A stretch of 64,000 bases of DNA from positions 1-64,000 of the forward strand of contig NZ_LQPS01000043.1 of assembly GCF_002101885.1 (NCBI RefSeq). Direction: 5' to 3'. Shown piece by piece: positions 29,860 through 40,766 of this stretch. Every line of letters starts with the position of its first letter. Within the stretch, counting starts at the first letter, position 1. The notes under the pieces were generated by a model, which was not told the DNA's origin, made no database searches, and saw only the letters and a program-made list of their open reading frames with translations. Source of the stretch: Mycolicibacter senuensis. Lineage in GTDB: Bacteria; Actinomycetota; Actinomycetes; Mycobacteriales; Mycobacteriaceae. The translations under genes were made by a program, and so were the position numbers.

Positions 29860-31078
29860 TGACATCCTCCTTGACCCGCGGTGAATTACGCTGCGGCAGC
29901 GGTGGTGTCGGAAAAGAACCTTCGGATGTGGTGACCGGCGGCGGCGCCGGTTCGACCGGCAGCGTGTTCACCGCACTGAAGCGGCGATGCAGCGCCACCA
30001 GCACCAGCAGCGTGGTGAGTGTGCTGATCGCTATCAGCACCGCCTCCCAGTGCTGGTAGCCCTCGTTGCCCAGGCTGCGCATCACCGCCGCGAGTAGCAC
30101 CCAGAGCAGCGCCACCGGGATCAGGATCTTCCAACCCAGCGCCATGAACTGGTCGTAACGCAGCCGGGGCAGGGTGGCGCGCAGCCAGATGTACATGAAG
30201 ATGAATCCCCACACCTTGGCGGTGAACCACAGCAGCGGCCACCATCCCTGGTTTGCGCCGGCCCACAGGTTCAGCGGGAACGGCGCGTGCCAGCCGCCGA
30301 AGAACAACGTGACGGCCAGCGCCGACACCGTGGTGATGTTGATGTACTCGGCCAGGAAGAACAGCGCGAACTTCAACGACGAGTACTCGGTGTGGAATCC
30401 GCCGACCAGCTCGCCCTCGGCTTCGGGCAGATCGAATGGCGCCCGGTTGGTCTCACCGACCATCGCGGTCAGATAGACCATGAACGACGGCAGCAACAGG
30501 AACGCGAACCAGATCCGGTCCTGAGCGGCCACGATGCTCGAGGTGGACATCGTCCCGGCGTAGAGGAACACCGAGGCGAACGACAATCCCATCGCGACTT
30601 CGTAGGAGATCACCTGCGCGGTGGAGCGGATGCCGCCCAACAGCGGGTACGGCGACCCGGACGACCAGCCGGCCAGGATGATGCCGTACACCCCGATCGA
30701 GGACATCGCCAAGATGAACAACACCGCGATGGGCAGGTCTGCCAGTTGCAGATCGGTGCGATGGCCGAAGACGCTGACCTCCGGGCCGAACGGGATCACC
30801 GCGAACGCGGTGATCGCCGGCACCGTCGAGATGACCGGGGCCATCACGTAGATCGCCCGGTCGACGCCGGCGGGGACGATGTCCTCCTTGAGGGCCAGCT
30901 TGATGCCGTCGGCGAGGCTCTGCAGCCAGCCCTTCGGCCCGACCCGGTTAGGGCCCGGCCGCATCTGCATGCGCGCCAGCACTTTTCGTTCGATGACGAT
31001 GGCGAACAGCACCGTCAGCACCAGGAATGCGAAGACGGCCAGGACCTTGGCCAGCACCAGCCACCAGGGAGCGCTCAT
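29852..31078 (-). CDS. nuoH: NADH-quinone oxidoreductase subunit H
   Basis: A 408-residue membrane subunit at the quinone site. Conserved parts are [101 protein letters not shown] and [25 protein letters not shown]. The ATG at 31078 (MSAPWW) overlaps the nuoG stop (ATGA). The C-terminus has a roughly 45-residue Pro-rich tail. Confidence 0.96.
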   Translation of the reverse strand: MSAPWWLVLAKVLAVFAFLVLTVLFAIVIERKVLARMQMRPGPNRVGPKGWLQSLADGIKLALKEDIVPAGVDRAIYVMAPVISTVPAITAFAVIPFGPEVSVFGHRTDLQLADLPIAVLFILAMSSIGVYGIILAGWSSGSPYPLLGGIRSTAQVISYEVAMGLSFASVFLYAGTMSTSSIVAAQDRIWFAFLLLPSFMVYLTAMVGETNRAPFDLPEAEGELVGGFHTEYSSLKFALFFLAEYINITTVSALAVTLFFGGWHAPFPLNLWAGANQGWWPLLWFTAKVWGFIFMYIWLRATLPRLRYDQFMALGWKILIPVALLWVLLAAVMRSLGNEGYQHWEAVLIAISTLTTLLVLVALHRRFSAVNTLPVEPAPPPVTTSEGSFPTPPLPQRNSPRVKEDVNG

Positions 31079-33486
31079 GATCTGCGTCCAATCCGTACCA
31101 CCGCGCCCGGGCCGACCCCGAGATTCCGGTGCACCGCTGAGTCGGAAGAGTTCATCGGCAGCCACACCACCCGGTCCGGCATCTCGGTGATGACCAGCGG
31201 CAGGGTGACCTGTCCGCGCTCGGTGCCGACCGTGATCTGATCGCCGGCCGCGGCACCGATCTCGGTGGCGGTCGGCGCGGACAGCCGCGCCACCGGTTTG
31301 CGGGCGGTACCGGCAAGCTTCGGCTCGCCGGCCTGCATCAGTCCGTTGTCGAGCAGCATCCGCCAGCTGGCCAAAACGGCTTCGCCGGAGTCTGGCTGCC
31401 CCGGCCGGCCCGCCGTCACGTCGGGGGCGGCCACCCGTTCGCCGTTCCAGGGGCCCAACCGGGTCAGCTCCTCGCGCGCCGCCGCCACCGTGGGAAGCCC
31501 GAGCTCGACACCCATCTCCTCGGCGAGCGCGTCGAGAACCCGCACGTCGGACAAGGTCCCGCGCTCATCCAGCGCGGCGCCGAACCGGCGGGGGCGGCCC
31601 TCCCAGTTGAGATAGGTGCCGGACTTCTCGACCGCCGCCGCGATCGGCAGCACCACGTCGGCGCGTTCGGTGACCTCGCTGTGCCGCAACTCGATGCTGA
31701 CCAGGAATCCGACCGCGTCCAGGGCGGCCAGTGCGGCGGCCGGGTCGGCCAGGTCACCGGGTTCGATCCCGCCGACCAGCAGCGCCCCCAGGGTCCCGTC
31801 GGCGGCGGCCGCCAGGATGGCCTCGGTGTCACGCCCCGGCTGGGACGGCAGGTCGTCGGGGCCGTCGAGGCCCCAGGCCTGTGCCACCTCGGCCCGTGCG
31901 GCAGCGTCGCCCAGTGGCCGCCCCCCGGGCAGCAAGCCGGCCAGGGCGCCGCTGTCGAGCGCGCCGCGCTCCCCGGCGCGTCGCGGCACCCATGCCAGTC
32001 GCGCACCGGTCGCCTCGGCCAGCCGGATGGCCGCGGACAGCGCGCCGGGTGAGCCCGCCAGCCGCTCACCGACCAGCACCACCGCACCGGGTTGGCGCAG
32101 CAGCTCGTTGAGCTCGGCCTGGCCGGAGCCGTCGATGATGCCGTCCAGCGCCGCCGCCTCGCCGCCCGGAGCGGTCGGCAGCAGGGTGCCGAACATCTTG
32201 GTCAGCGCGCGGTCGGCGAACGGCGCGATGGCGAACACGCCGGCGCTCTTCTTGCGGGCGGCCTTGCGCAGCCGCAGGAAGATGATCGGTGCCTCTTCCT
32301 CGGGCTCCAGGCCGACCAGCAATACCGTTGCGGCGGCTTCCAGGTCGGCGTAGCGCACGCCGATTCCGCGGCCGGCCACCCGCGCGGCCAGGAACGCGGC
32401 CTCCTCAGGTGATTGCGTTCGCGCCCGGAAGTCGATGTCGTCGCCGCGCAGCGCCACCCGGGTGAACTTGGCGTAACCGTAGGCGTCCTCGGCGGTCACC
32501 CGGCCGCCCACCAATACGCCGGTGCGTTCGCGCGCCGCCGCCAGGCCGCGCGCCGCCACCGCCACCGCATGCGGCCATGAGGTGGGGACCAGCTCCCCGC
32601 TGTCGTCGCGCACCAGCGGAGTGCCGATCCGGTCGGGCTGGACGGCGTAGGTGAACGCCCACCGCCCCTTGTCGCAGTTCCATTCCTCGTTGACGTCCGG
32701 GTCGTCGCCGGCCATCCGGCGCATCACCTTGCCGCGGCGGTGATCGGTGCGCTGGGCACACCCGGATGCGCAGTGCTCGCAGACGCTGGGCGTCGACACC
32801 AGGTCGAACGGGCGGGCCCGGAACCGGTATGAGGCGCCGGTGAGTGCGCCCACCGGGCAGATCTGCACGGTGTTGCCGGAGAAGTAGGAGTCGAACGGCG
32901 TCTCGGTGTAGATGGCGACCTGCTGCAGGGCGCCGCGGTCCATCATCTCGATGAACTTGTCCCCGGCGATCTCGTCGGCGAACCGGGTGCAGCGCGCACA
33001 CAGGATGCAGCGATCGCGGTCCAGCAGCACCTGCGAGGAGATGTTGATCGGCTTGGGGTAGGTCCGTTTGGCCTCTTCGAAGCGGGTCTCGGTGCGGCCG
33101 TGGGTCATCGCCTGGTTCTGCAGCGGGCATTCACCGCCCTTGTCGCAGGTCGGGCAGTCCAGTGGATGGTTGATCAGCAGCAGTTCCATCACCAGGTGCT
33201 GGGCCCGATCGGCTTCGGTGGAGGTGTGCTGGGTGCGCACCACCATTCCCTCGGCCGCGGCCACCGCACAGGAGGGCTGCGGCTTGCGCTGGCCCTCCAC
33301 CTCGACCATGCACTGCCGGCACCAGGCGACCGGGTCCAGCAGCGGGTGATCGCAGAACCGTGGGATCTCGATACCCAGTTGCTCGGCGGCCCGGATGATC
33401 AGGGTGCCCTTGGGCACCGTGATCTGCTGGTCGTCGATGGTGAAGGTCACCGACTCCGGGTTCTCCTGACGGTCGGGCCCGGTCAT
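31075..33486 (-). CDS. nuoG: NADH-quinone oxidoreductase subunit G
   Basis: An 803-residue iron-sulfur subunit. The N-terminal [2Fe-2S] domain has [22 protein letters not shown]; then a His-Cys3 4Fe motif ([15 protein letters not shown]), a 2x[4Fe-4S] region ([13 protein letters not shown]...CPVGALT), the extra N7-type motif [11 protein letters not shown], and a molybdopterin-oxidoreductase-like domain ([15 protein letters not shown]). The C-terminal half is Ala-rich and poorly conserved, as usual. The start overlaps the nuoF stop (ATGA). Confidence 0.96.
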   Translation of the reverse strand: MTGPDRQENPESVTFTIDDQQITVPKGTLIIRAAEQLGIEIPRFCDHPLLDPVAWCRQCMVEVEGQRKPQPSCAVAAAEGMVVRTQHTSTEADRAQHLVMELLLINHPLDCPTCDKGGECPLQNQAMTHGRTETRFEEAKRTYPKPINISSQVLLDRDRCILCARCTRFADEIAGDKFIEMMDRGALQQVAIYTETPFDSYFSGNTVQICPVGALTGASYRFRARPFDLVSTPSVCEHCASGCAQRTDHRRGKVMRRMAGDDPDVNEEWNCDKGRWAFTYAVQPDRIGTPLVRDDSGELVPTSWPHAVAVAARGLAAARERTGVLVGGRVTAEDAYGYAKFTRVALRGDDIDFRARTQSPEEAAFLAARVAGRGIGVRYADLEAAATVLLVGLEPEEEAPIIFLRLRKAARKKSAGVFAIAPFADRALTKMFGTLLPTAPGGEAAALDGIIDGSGQAELNELLRQPGAVVLVGERLAGSPGALSAAIRLAEATGARLAWVPRRAGERGALDSGALAGLLPGGRPLGDAAARAEVAQAWGLDGPDDLPSQPGRDTEAILAAAADGTLGALLVGGIEPGDLADPAAALAALDAVGFLVSIELRHSEVTERADVVLPIAAAVEKSGTYLNWEGRPRRFGAALDERGTLSDVRVLDALAEEMGVELGLPTVAAAREELTRLGPWNGERVAAPDVTAGRPGQPDSGEAVLASWRMLLDNGLMQAGEPKLAGTARKPVARLSAPTATEIGAAAGDQITVGTERGQVTLPLVITEMPDRVVWLPMNSSDSAVHRNLGVGPGAVVRIGRRS

Positions 33487-34835
33487 GCCGCACCGCCGTC
33501 GGATCCGTTAGGCACGAACATGCTCGCTTTCGGGTCGAACGGACAGCCCCCGTCAAGGTGGGCGATGTATTCGTCACGGAAGTACTCGATCGACGACTTC
33601 ACCGGCATCGCAGCACCATCCCCCAAGGCGCAGAAGGATTTTCCGAACAGCACGTCGGCGATGTCGAGCAAGGTGTCGAGGTCTTCGGGTGTGCCGCGAC
33701 CGGTCTCCAGTCGCTCATAGATCGGCACCAGCCAGTAGGTGCCCTCGCGGCAGGGCGTGCACTTGCCGCAGGACTCGTGCTTGTAGAACTCCGACCAGCG
33801 CCGCGCTGCGCGCACCACGCAGGTCGTCTCGTCGAAGATCTGTAATGCCTTGGTGCCCAACATCGACCCGGCTGATGCCATACCCTCGTAGTCCAGCGGG
33901 ATGTCGAGGTGCTGATCGGTCAGCAGCGGGGTCGACGACCCGCCGGGCGTCCAGAACTTCAGCCGGTTGCCGTTGCGGATCCCGCCGGCGTACTCCAGCA
34001 GTTCCCGCAGCGTGATGCCGAGCGGAGCCTCGTACTGTCCGGGGCGATTGACGTGCCCGGACAGCGAATACAGCGTGTAACCGCGGGACTTCTCGGTGCC
34101 CATCGACCGGAACCAGTCCGCGCCGTTACGCAGGATCGAGGGCACGCTGGCGATGGATTCGACATTGTTGACCACCGTCGGGGAGGCATACAGCCCGGCG
34201 ACCGCCGGGAACGGCGGGCGCAGCCGCGGCTGGCCCCGGTAGCCCTCCAGCGAATCGATCAGCGCGGTCTCCTCGCCGCAGATGTAGGCGCCCGCCCCGG
34301 CGTGCACGGTGATGTCGAGGTCGAATCCGGTGCCGCCGATATCGGTGCCCAGCAACCCCGCCGCGTACGCCTCGGCGACCGCGTTGTGCAGTCGTCGCAG
34401 GATCGGCAGCACCTCGCCGCGGACATAGATGAAGGCGTGCCGGGCGCGGATCGCGTGGCTGCAGATGATCATGCCCTCGATGAGCACGTGCGGCGTCGCC
34501 AGCAGCAGCGGGATGTCCTTGCAGGTGCCCGGCTCGGATTCATCGGCGTTGACCAGCAGATAGTGCGGTTTGGCGCCCGCTCCGTCGGTGCCTTGCGGGA
34601 CGAACGACCACTTGGTCCCGGTGGAGAACCCGGCACCGCCGCGGCCGCGCAGCCCGGAATCCTTGACCAGCTCGATGACGTCGTCGGGAGCCATGCTCAG
34701 CGCCCGCTGCATGCCCTGGTAGCCGCCGTGGCGACGATAGGTTTCCAGCGTCCAGGATTCGGGATCGTCCCAGTAGCCGCTCAATACCGGGGTCAGTGGG
34801 GTGGCCGCGGTGGCGGCGCTCGGGGGGGAAGTCAC
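33483..34835 (-). CDS. nuoF: NADH-quinone oxidoreductase subunit F
   Basis: A 450-residue NADH- and FMN-binding subunit. Motifs are [16 protein letters not shown] (NADH/FMN), [34 protein letters not shown] (FMN), and the N3 [4Fe-4S] site [16 protein letters not shown] with a distal Cys in FCALGDGAA. The GTG start at 34835 overlaps the nuoE stop (GTGA). The frame is open upstream into nuoE, but that extension is spurious. Confidence 0.96.
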   Translation of the reverse strand: MTSPPSAATAATPLTPVLSGYWDDPESWTLETYRRHGGYQGMQRALSMAPDDVIELVKDSGLRGRGGAGFSTGTKWSFVPQGTDGAGAKPHYLLVNADESEPGTCKDIPLLLATPHVLIEGMIICSHAIRARHAFIYVRGEVLPILRRLHNAVAEAYAAGLLGTDIGGTGFDLDITVHAGAGAYICGEETALIDSLEGYRGQPRLRPPFPAVAGLYASPTVVNNVESIASVPSILRNGADWFRSMGTEKSRGYTLYSLSGHVNRPGQYEAPLGITLRELLEYAGGIRNGNRLKFWTPGGSSTPLLTDQHLDIPLDYEGMASAGSMLGTKALQIFDETTCVVRAARRWSEFYKHESCGKCTPCREGTYWLVPIYERLETGRGTPEDLDTLLDIADVLFGKSFCALGDGAAMPVKSSIEYFRDEYIAHLDGGCPFDPKASMFVPNGSDGGAA

Positions 34836-35665
34836 GTTCCGCTCCCGTCGGTGTCGGATTCCGGCGCGGCCATGCCGTGCTCGTGGGCGAAGCGCAGCCC
34901 GGCCAGCGTCGGCCCGGCCGGGCCGCCCTGGCCGTCGTCGGGTCGATCGTCGGCGAATCCGGCCAGCACCCGCGCGGTGTCGCGGAAACTGGTCAGCGGC
35001 AGCCCGCGGCTGGGCCGAACCTCGCCACCGGAGCGCAGCGCATCGGTCAGATCGCGCGCCGACTCCGGGGTCTGCTGGTCGAAGAACTCCCAGTTGACCA
35101 TCACCACCGGGGCGCAGTCGCAGGCGGCGTTGCATTCGATGCGCTCCAGCGTGACCTTGCCGTCGGCGGTGGTCTGTGCGTCGTTGACGTCCAGATGCTC
35201 CTTGAGGGCGTCGTAGATGGCGTCGCCGCCCATCACCGCGCACAGCGTGTTGGTGCACACGCCGACCAGATACTCGCCGGTCGGCTTGCGCCGGTACATC
35301 GAGTAGAACGAGGCGACCCCGGCGACGTCGGCGAGGGTCAGCCCGAGCACGTCGGCGACGAATGACATGCCGGCCGGGGTGATGTAGGAGTCCTCGGCCT
35401 GCACCAGGTGCAGCAGCGGCAGGATCGCCGAGCGTGGCTGCGGGTAGCGGCCGATGATCTCCTTGGCGTCGGCCTCCAGGCGTGCGCGCGCCTCATCGGA
35501 GTAGCTGCGCGGCGCGTCGGGGTGGTTGAACTGGTTCGGTTCCTCCGGCGGCCGGCCCAGCTGCAGGAACACCCGGTTGCCGTCGGTGCCTGCGGTCGGC
35601 GGCATCAGCCGCCCACGCCCGGTCTTGTTGACATCTTGTTTTTCGAGGCCGTCCGTTTCGCTCAC
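34832..35665 (-). CDS. nuoE: NADH-quinone oxidoreductase subunit E
   Basis: A 277-residue thioredoxin-fold subunit with the N1a [2Fe-2S] ligands in VCTNTLC and [12 protein letters not shown]. Before it lies the helical segment [30 protein letters not shown]. The C-terminal extension (about 70 residues) is actinobacterial. The GTG at 35665 overlaps the nuoD stop (GTGA). Confidence 0.94.
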   Translation of the reverse strand: MSETDGLEKQDVNKTGRGRLMPPTAGTDGNRVFLQLGRPPEEPNQFNHPDAPRSYSDEARARLEADAKEIIGRYPQPRSAILPLLHLVQAEDSYITPAGMSFVADVLGLTLADVAGVASFYSMYRRKPTGEYLVGVCTNTLCAVMGGDAIYDALKEHLDVNDAQTTADGKVTLERIECNAACDCAPVVMVNWEFFDQQTPESARDLTDALRSGGEVRPSRGLPLTSFRDTARVLAGFADDRPDDGQGGPAGPTLAGLRFAHEHGMAAPESDTDGSGT

Positions 35666-36975
35666 CGGTCCACCCCGCCCATCACCGGGTCGATGCTGGC
35701 CACCGCGGCGATCACGTCGGCGATAAGTGAGCCTTCGCTCATCGCCGCGACCGCCTGCAGGTTGGTGAACGACGGGTCCCGGTAGTGCACCCGGTAGGGC
35801 CGGGTTCCGCCGTCGCTGACCATGTGCACCCCCAGCTCGCCGCGCGGCGACTCGACCGAGACGAACACCTGGCCGGGCGGCACCCACAGATCCTCGGTAA
35901 CCCGCTTGAAGTGGTGGATCAGCCCCTCCATCGAGTGGCCCATGATCCAGCCGATGTGCTCGCGCGAGTTACCCTGCCCGTCCGGGCCGATCGTCAGGTC
36001 ACCCGGCCAGGCGATCTTGCGGTCTTCGATCATGACGGGTTCGCCGTGCGACTTGACCAGCTTTTCCACACACTGCTCGACGATTTTCAGGGACTCCTTG
36101 ATCTCGGCGATGCGGATCAGGTAGCGGCCGTAGGCATCACAGCCGTCATCGGTGATCACATCGAACTCGTAGTCCTGGTAGCCGCAGTAGGGCTCTTCCC
36201 GGCGGACGTCATACGGCAGGCCGGTGGACCGCAGGATCGGGCCGGTGATGCCCAGCGCCATGCAGCCGGTCAGATCCAGGTAGCCCACACCCTTCGTGCG
36301 GGCCTTCCAGATGTAGTTGTCGGTGAGCAGATCCTCGATGTCCTTGAGCCGCTTGGGCATCAGCTTGAGGAAGTCGCGAATCTGGCCGATCGCCTCGTCG
36401 GGCAGGTCCACCGAGACCCCGCCGGGCCGGATGTACTGATGGTTCATCCGCAGCCCGGTGATGGTCTCGAAGATGTCGAGCACCAGTTCGCGTTCCCGGA
36501 AGCCGAACAGCATCACCGACAGCGCGCCGAGCTCCATGCCGCCGGTGGCAAGCGCGACCAGATGCGAGGAGATCCGGTTGAGTTCCATCATCAGCACTCG
36601 GATCTGGCTGACCCGCGGCGGGATCTCGTTGGTGACGTCGAGCAGCTTCTCCACGCCGAGGCAGTAGGCGACCTCGTTGAAGAACGGCGACAGGTAGTCC
36701 ATCCGGGTCACGAACGTGACTCCCTGGGTCCAGTAACGGCTCTCCAGGTTCTTCTCGATACCGGTGTGCAGATAGCCGATGCCGCAACGGGCTTCGGTCA
36801 CCGTCTCGCCGTCGAGTTCGAGGATCAGCCGCAGCACACCGTGCGTCGACGGATGCTGGGGACCCATGTTGACGACGATGCGTTCGCCGGGGTCGGCGGC
36901 CCTGGCCGCTTCGACCACCTGGTCCCATTCCTGACCGCCGACGTTCAGGACGGTCCGTGGTGTCTCGGTGCTCAT
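35662..36975 (-). CDS. nuoD: NADH-quinone oxidoreductase subunit D
   Basis: A 437-residue 49-kDa-type subunit forming the quinone pocket. It has [21 protein letters not shown] (quinone-binding His), [17 protein letters not shown]-equivalent [19 protein letters not shown] and the C-terminal [22 protein letters not shown]. The start codon shares a base with the nuoC stop (TGATG). The M. tuberculosis homologue has been reported to interact with the orphan receiver Rv3143, whose homologue lies upstream here. Confidence 0.96.
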   Translation of the reverse strand: MSTETPRTVLNVGGQEWDQVVEAARAADPGERIVVNMGPQHPSTHGVLRLILELDGETVTEARCGIGYLHTGIEKNLESRYWTQGVTFVTRMDYLSPFFNEVAYCLGVEKLLDVTNEIPPRVSQIRVLMMELNRISSHLVALATGGMELGALSVMLFGFRERELVLDIFETITGLRMNHQYIRPGGVSVDLPDEAIGQIRDFLKLMPKRLKDIEDLLTDNYIWKARTKGVGYLDLTGCMALGITGPILRSTGLPYDVRREEPYCGYQDYEFDVITDDGCDAYGRYLIRIAEIKESLKIVEQCVEKLVKSHGEPVMIEDRKIAWPGDLTIGPDGQGNSREHIGWIMGHSMEGLIHHFKRVTEDLWVPPGQVFVSVESPRGELGVHMVSDGGTRPYRVHYRDPSFTNLQAVAAMSEGSLIADVIAAVASIDPVMGGVDR

Positions 36976-37676
36976 CAGTTGTAGGCCCTCCGCTCGTCCG
37001 GCGGCGGTATCTGCGCGCCCTTGTACTCGACCGGGATGCCGCCCAGCGGGTAGTCCTTGCGCTGCGGGTGGCCGTGCCAGTCGTCGGGCATCTCGATCCG
37101 GGTCAGCGCGGGGTGGCCGTCGAAGAGGATCCCGAAGAAGTCATAGGTCTCGCGCTCGTGCCAGTCGGTGGTGGGATAAACCCCGTACAGCGACGGGATG
37201 TGCGGATCGGCATCCGGCGCAGCGACTTCCAGCCGGATCCGCCGTCCGTGCGTGATGGACCGCAGCGGGTAGACGGCGTGCAGCTCACGGTCGGTGTCGG
37301 TGGGGTAGTGCACGCCGGAGACCCCGAGGCTCAGTTCGAAGCGCAGGTCTGGTTCGTCGCGCAGCAGCTGGGCGACCGCCGGCAACTGGGCCCGATGGAC
37401 ATACAGCGTCAGCTCGCTGCGGTAGACCACCACTTTCTCGACGGCATCGGCGAATTCGATCCCTTCGCGCTGCAGCGCCGCGGTGAGGGTGTCCACGACT
37501 TCGTCGAAGTAGCCGCCGTAGGGCCGCGGTGTCTCACCCGCTAGCGCGGCCTCGCTCACCAGGCCTCCGTACCCGGACGTGTCGCCGGGCCTGCCGGCGC
37601 CGAACAGGCCGCGACGGACCTTGATCACATCCTCGGAGCCGGCCTGGTTTTCACCGTCGGCAGTGCCCTGGCTCAC
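36975..37676 (-). CDS. nuoC: NADH-quinone oxidoreductase subunit C
   Basis: A 233-residue 30-kDa-type subunit. The core signature is [41 protein letters not shown]. The first 50 or so residues are a variable leader. The GTG start (37676) overlaps the nuoB stop (GTGA). Confidence 0.95.
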   Translation of the reverse strand: MSQGTADGENQAGSEDVIKVRRGLFGAGRPGDTSGYGGLVSEAALAGETPRPYGGYFDEVVDTLTAALQREGIEFADAVEKVVVYRSELTLYVHRAQLPAVAQLLRDEPDLRFELSLGVSGVHYPTDTDRELHAVYPLRSITHGRRIRLEVAAPDADPHIPSLYGVYPTTDWHERETYDFFGILFDGHPALTRIEMPDDWHGHPQRKDYPLGGIPVEYKGAQIPPPDERRAYN

Positions 37677-38227
37677 CGCAGCAACCCCCTCATCTGCCAG
37701 GTGGACGGTGCCGACAGGGCCGCCTCCTCGGTGGCGGTGATCACCTGCTCCCGGTTGGCGCCCAGCGGCATATCGCGAATCTTCTCGTGCAGCTTGAGGA
37801 TTGCGTACATCAGCATCTCCGGCCGCGGCGGGCAGCCGGGCAGGTAGATGTCGACCGGGACGACATGATCCACCCCCTGCACGATCGCGTAGTTGTTGAA
37901 CATCCCGCCCGAGGAAGCGCACACGCCCATCGACAGCACCCACTTCGGCTCGACCATCTGGTCGTAGATCTGCCGCAGCACCGGTGCCATCTTCTGGCTG
38001 ACGCGGCCGGCCACGATCATCAGATCGGCCTGGCGCGGCGAAGCCCGGAACACCTCCATGCCGAACCGGGAGATGTCGTAGTCGGGCGCCATCGACGACA
38101 TCATCTCGATCGCGCAACACGCCAGGCCGAAGGTCGCCGGCCACAGCGAGCCCTTGCGGAAATAACCGGCGAGGTCCTCCACGGTGGACAGCAGGAGACC
38201 GCTCGGTAGCTGTTCTTCTAATCCCAT
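37673..38227 (-). CDS. nuoB: NADH-quinone oxidoreductase subunit B
   Basis: A 184-residue subunit carrying cluster N2, the last iron-sulfur cluster before quinone. The ligands are in [11 protein letters not shown] (adjacent cysteines), [12 protein letters not shown] and [10 protein letters not shown]. It starts 22 nt downstream of nuoA. Confidence 0.97.
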   Translation of the reverse strand: MGLEEQLPSGLLLSTVEDLAGYFRKGSLWPATFGLACCAIEMMSSMAPDYDISRFGMEVFRASPRQADLMIVAGRVSQKMAPVLRQIYDQMVEPKWVLSMGVCASSGGMFNNYAIVQGVDHVVPVDIYLPGCPPRPEMLMYAILKLHEKIRDMPLGANREQVITATEEAALSAPSTWQMRGLLR

Positions 38228-38249
38228 CGGTAAGCCCGCCTACTCCGAA

Positions 38250-38627
38250 TCAATCCCAATTGAGGCCGCCGCGCCGCCAGACGTAGGCATACGCGACGAA
38301 GACGACGGCGGCGAACAGCAACATCTCGATCAGGGCGAACACCCCGAGGCCGTCGAAGGCGACCGCCCAGGGGTAGAGGAAAACGATCTCGATGTCGAAG
38401 ACGATGAACAACATCGCGGTCAGGTAGTACTTCACCGGGAAGCGCTGCCCGGGCGGGGCATGCGGTCCGCTGACCGGCTGGTCGGTGGGCTCGATGCCGC
38501 ACTCGTAGGCTTCCAGCTTCGCCCTGTTGTAGCGCGAGGGACCGGCCAGCGCCCCGGCGACCACGGAAAACACGGCAAAACCGGCGGCGAGGGCGGCGAG
38601 CGCGAGGATCGGCAGATACTGGTTCAT
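38250..38627 (-). CDS. nuoA: NADH-quinone oxidoreductase subunit A
   Basis: A 125-residue three-helix subunit. It has KLEAYECGIEPTDQPVSGP (the loop with the exposed Cys), FPVKYYLTAMLFIVFDIEIVFLYPWAV and AYAYVWRRGGLNWD. The ATG at 38627 (MNQYLPIL) is chosen because it gives the conserved mycobacterial N-terminus; the 16-residue upstream extension is polar and atypical. It is the first gene of the nuo operon. Confidence 0.96.
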   Translation of the reverse strand: MNQYLPILALAALAAGFAVFSVVAGALAGPSRYNRAKLEAYECGIEPTDQPVSGPHAPPGQRFPVKYYLTAMLFIVFDIEIVFLYPWAVAFDGLGVFALIEMLLFAAVVFVAYAYVWRRGGLNWD

Positions 38628-38789
38628 GCTCAGTGACGTGGTTCCCTTCCGGGCGTCGATTGTGAGTTCAGGCACAGCCTAACCCGCGGCAACCGGGAGG
38701 TCGCCGAGAATACGAAATTGCCGGTAACTGTGACCGGCATCACCCCTTCAGCGCCCAACGGCCACAGGGCAATTCGCTTCTGCTGCCCT

Positions 38790-38903
38790 AACCCGGTGAT
38801 TCAGCGAGGCTCGACGGAGGAGAGGCGAAGCTGGGATCGCCGCATGAACCCGGTGATTCAGCGAGGCTCGACGGAGGAGAGGCGAAGCCGGGACCGCCGC
38901 ATC
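38790..38903. repeat. tandem 57-bp direct repeat, two copies (VNTR-like)
   Basis: Two adjacent 57-bp units (38790-38846 and 38847-38903) are almost identical, with differences only at a few C/T sites near the end. Each begins AACCCGGTGATTCAGCGAGG and ends CGCCGCAT. The 57-bp period is a multiple of 3, so a + frame shows a 19-residue repeat, but there is no sign of a real + gene. The second unit abuts the receiver gene's stop codon (38902-38904). The size is like mycobacterial tandem repeats used for strain typing. Confidence 0.8.
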
Positions 38904-39315
38904 AGCCCGGGGTTGGTGTGCGCAACAGCCCCAGCACCGCGCGGCTCAGCGCCATCGGGTCCACCGGGTGCGGCAGCGCCCCGTCGGCGTGGGACCACCT
39001 TGCCAGCCACACGTCGTCGGCGCGGCCGGTCAACACCACGATCGGCGGGCACGGCGTGAGCTCATCCTTGAGCTGTTTGCAGATGCCCATGCCGCCCGCC
39101 GGGGTGGCCTCCCCGTCCAGGATGGCGAGGTCGATGCCGCCGGCATCCATCTGCCGGATCACCACCGGTTCCGTCGCGACTTCGACATAGCTCAGCTCCG
39201 GCAGATCCGGGTGCAGGTGCTTGCCCAACGCGGTCATGACACGCGCGCGGGTCGCGGCGTCGTCACTGTAGACCAGGATCCGCAGCGCTTGGGAGGAAGA
39301 CGTGGAGTCAGACAC
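38902..39315 (-). CDS. orphan response-regulator receiver protein (Rv3143-like)
   Basis: A 137-residue stand-alone receiver. The acidic pair is in LVYSDDAATR and the phospho-acceptor is in DLAILDGEATPAGG, with VVLTGRADD as the Thr strand. The position usually held by the conserved Lys (K-P) reads ALPHPVDP, so Lys is replaced by His. No output domain is present. It lies upstream of nuoA, as Rv3143 does in M. tuberculosis, where it was reported to act on complex I through NuoD. A non-DNA-binding role is therefore likely. Confidence 0.85.
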   Translation of the reverse strand: MSDSTSSSQALRILVYSDDAATRARVMTALGKHLHPDLPELSYVEVATEPVVIRQMDAGGIDLAILDGEATPAGGMGICKQLKDELTPCPPIVVLTGRADDVWLARWSHADGALPHPVDPMALSRAVLGLLRTPTPG

Positions 39316-39401
39316 GTTGGGAATGCTACTGCGCTATCGCGCCGCGAGAGCGGGTTTGGCCGACGACCGCCGAAGTGACTGTCGCGCAGTGACTCTAACG
39401 C

Positions 39402-40766
39402 TCAACGATCATAGCCGGGGTGGTCGATCGAGAGCCGGTGGCGTACCAAGGCGTAAAGGCACGTCTCGACCGCATCGGGTCGGTCGTCGAGGTCACCGGC
39501 CCGGATGGCGGCGGCCAGGGCGGCCTCGTCGGTGAAACCCAGTCCGGTCAGGGCCTGCTGTGCGGCGCCGTCGGCGACATCGCGCAACTCCCGTTCGACG
39601 ATGCGCAGCGCGTTGGCGGCGACCCGGGCGTGGAAATTGACCTGGCCGTCGGTGGGCCTGCGGCCGTCGCGGTTCACAAACGCCGTGTCGAGGAACTCGG
39701 CGACCGCGGCGACGAGCTCGGCGGCGCTCGGCCGCCGGCCGGTCGCGCCCGGTGCTGACGGCCCGGAATCCGCAACCGGCGCCGCGGACCGGGGATCGCC
39801 GGGCGTCCCGTCGAGCTGCCGCAGCAGATCCCATTCGGTTTCGGAGACCCGCCGGCCGATGGTCGCCAGCTCCACCGAGCGGGTCTGCCCGCTCAGGTGC
39901 CGTTCGGCCTGGTAACGGCAGATGATTCCCCACCGCAGCGTGCCCAGCACCAACCACCAGTCGAACCGCCGGCGATCCACCGCCGTGCCGGAGGCCTGCT
40001 GGTAGGCGGTCAGGAACGCCTCGATGCCGCCCAGCCCGCCGGCGGCACGCTCGGGCGGGGCGCCGAAGCGCCAGGCCCGCTGGCAGAACCAGGCCAGGTC
40101 CTCACAGCCGTCGCCGAGATGCACCAGCTCCCAGTCCAGCACCGCCGCCAGCTCGGCGCCGTCGACGATCAGGTTGCCCATCCGGAAGTCGCCGTGCACC
40201 AGCTGTGGCTGCCCGGGCGGCGGACGGTGGGCGGCCAGCCACCGAAACGCCCACTCGAAGACGGCGGTGGTGTCGCCCATGGCGTCCAGCTGATCGCGGC
40301 AGGCGGCGAGCTGATCCTCGTCGCTCAGGGCGATCCCGGCCGGCTCGGCGCGGTGGATGGCGGCCAGCGCCTGCGCGCATTGCCGCAACAAGGCCTCGCG
40401 TCCGGTGTCATCGAGCTGCCGGTCGATGCGTCGAACCACCGTCTCGCCGTCGATCTCATCGCAGATCAGGAATGGATTACCCAGCGCCGCTGGAGAATTG
40501 TCGGCGATCAGAATGGTCGGGACCGGGGCCCCGGCGGTGCGCGCGGCGCGTTGGGCGTGCGCTTCCAGCTCCATGCTGGCGTGGATCTCATCGGGTGGGC
40601 CGGTCCGCAGGATCAGCGCGCGGCGCCCCGAGTCGCCGACGGCGTCGAACGCCCACGTGGTCCGGCTGGCCCCTCCGGTCAGCGCCCGCAGGCCCTCGAC
40701 GGTGACCGGGCCCAGCACCGGCGTGAGCACAGCCGAAAGCCGTTCGGCCAGTTGATCGGCGGTCAT
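39402..40766 (-). CDS. APH-fold kinase fused to a C-terminal DUF6285 domain (LvaA-LvaB-like)
   Basis: A 454-residue two-domain protein. Residues about 10-330 are an APH-type kinase: RALILRTGPP (ATP-binding), the catalytic loop LVHGDFRMGNLIVDG with intact H-G-D and N, and AVLDWELVHLGDGCEDLAWF (metal binding). After a Pro/Ala linker, residues about 365-450 (RRPSAAELVAAVAEFLD...NFHARVAANALRIVEREL...) match the DUF6285 pattern. In Pseudomonas, LvaA (kinase) and LvaB (small partner) jointly phosphorylate 4-hydroxyacyl-CoA, and LvaC, an acyl-CoA-dehydrogenase homologue, finishes the conversion. Here the kinase start overlaps the stop of an ACAD gene (ATGA), giving the same set with A and B fused. 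The function is inferred. Confidence 0.85.
   Translation of the reverse strand: MTADQLAERLSAVLTPVLGPVTVEGLRALTGGASRTTWAFDAVGDSGRRALILRTGPPDEIHASMELEAHAQRAARTAGAPVPTILIADNSPAALGNPFLICDEIDGETVVRRIDRQLDDTGREALLRQCAQALAAIHRAEPAGIALSDEDQLAACRDQLDAMGDTTAVFEWAFRWLAAHRPPPGQPQLVHGDFRMGNLIVDGAELAAVLDWELVHLGDGCEDLAWFCQRAWRFGAPPERAAGGLGGIEAFLTAYQQASGTAVDRRRFDWWLVLGTLRWGIICRYQAERHLSGQTRSVELATIGRRVSETEWDLLRQLDGTPGDPRSAAPVADSGPSAPGATGRRPSAAELVAAVAEFLDTAFVNRDGRRPTDGQVNFHARVAANALRIVERELRDVADGAAQQALTGLGFTDEAALAAAIRAGDLDDRPDAVETCLYALVRHRLSIDHPGYDR

Noticed and set aside
33483..35258. A longer form of nuoF
   Set aside because: The extra N-terminus overlaps nuoE out of frame; the GTG at 34835 overlapping the nuoE stop gives the conserved length.
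38790..38903. CRISPR array
   Set aside because: The two 57-bp units are directly adjacent with no spacer, and no cas genes are near.
38718..39059. Protein with a 19-residue tandem repeat on the + strand
   Set aside because: It is only the translation of the 57-bp repeat plus antisense receiver sequence; there is no ribosome site or recognisable domain.
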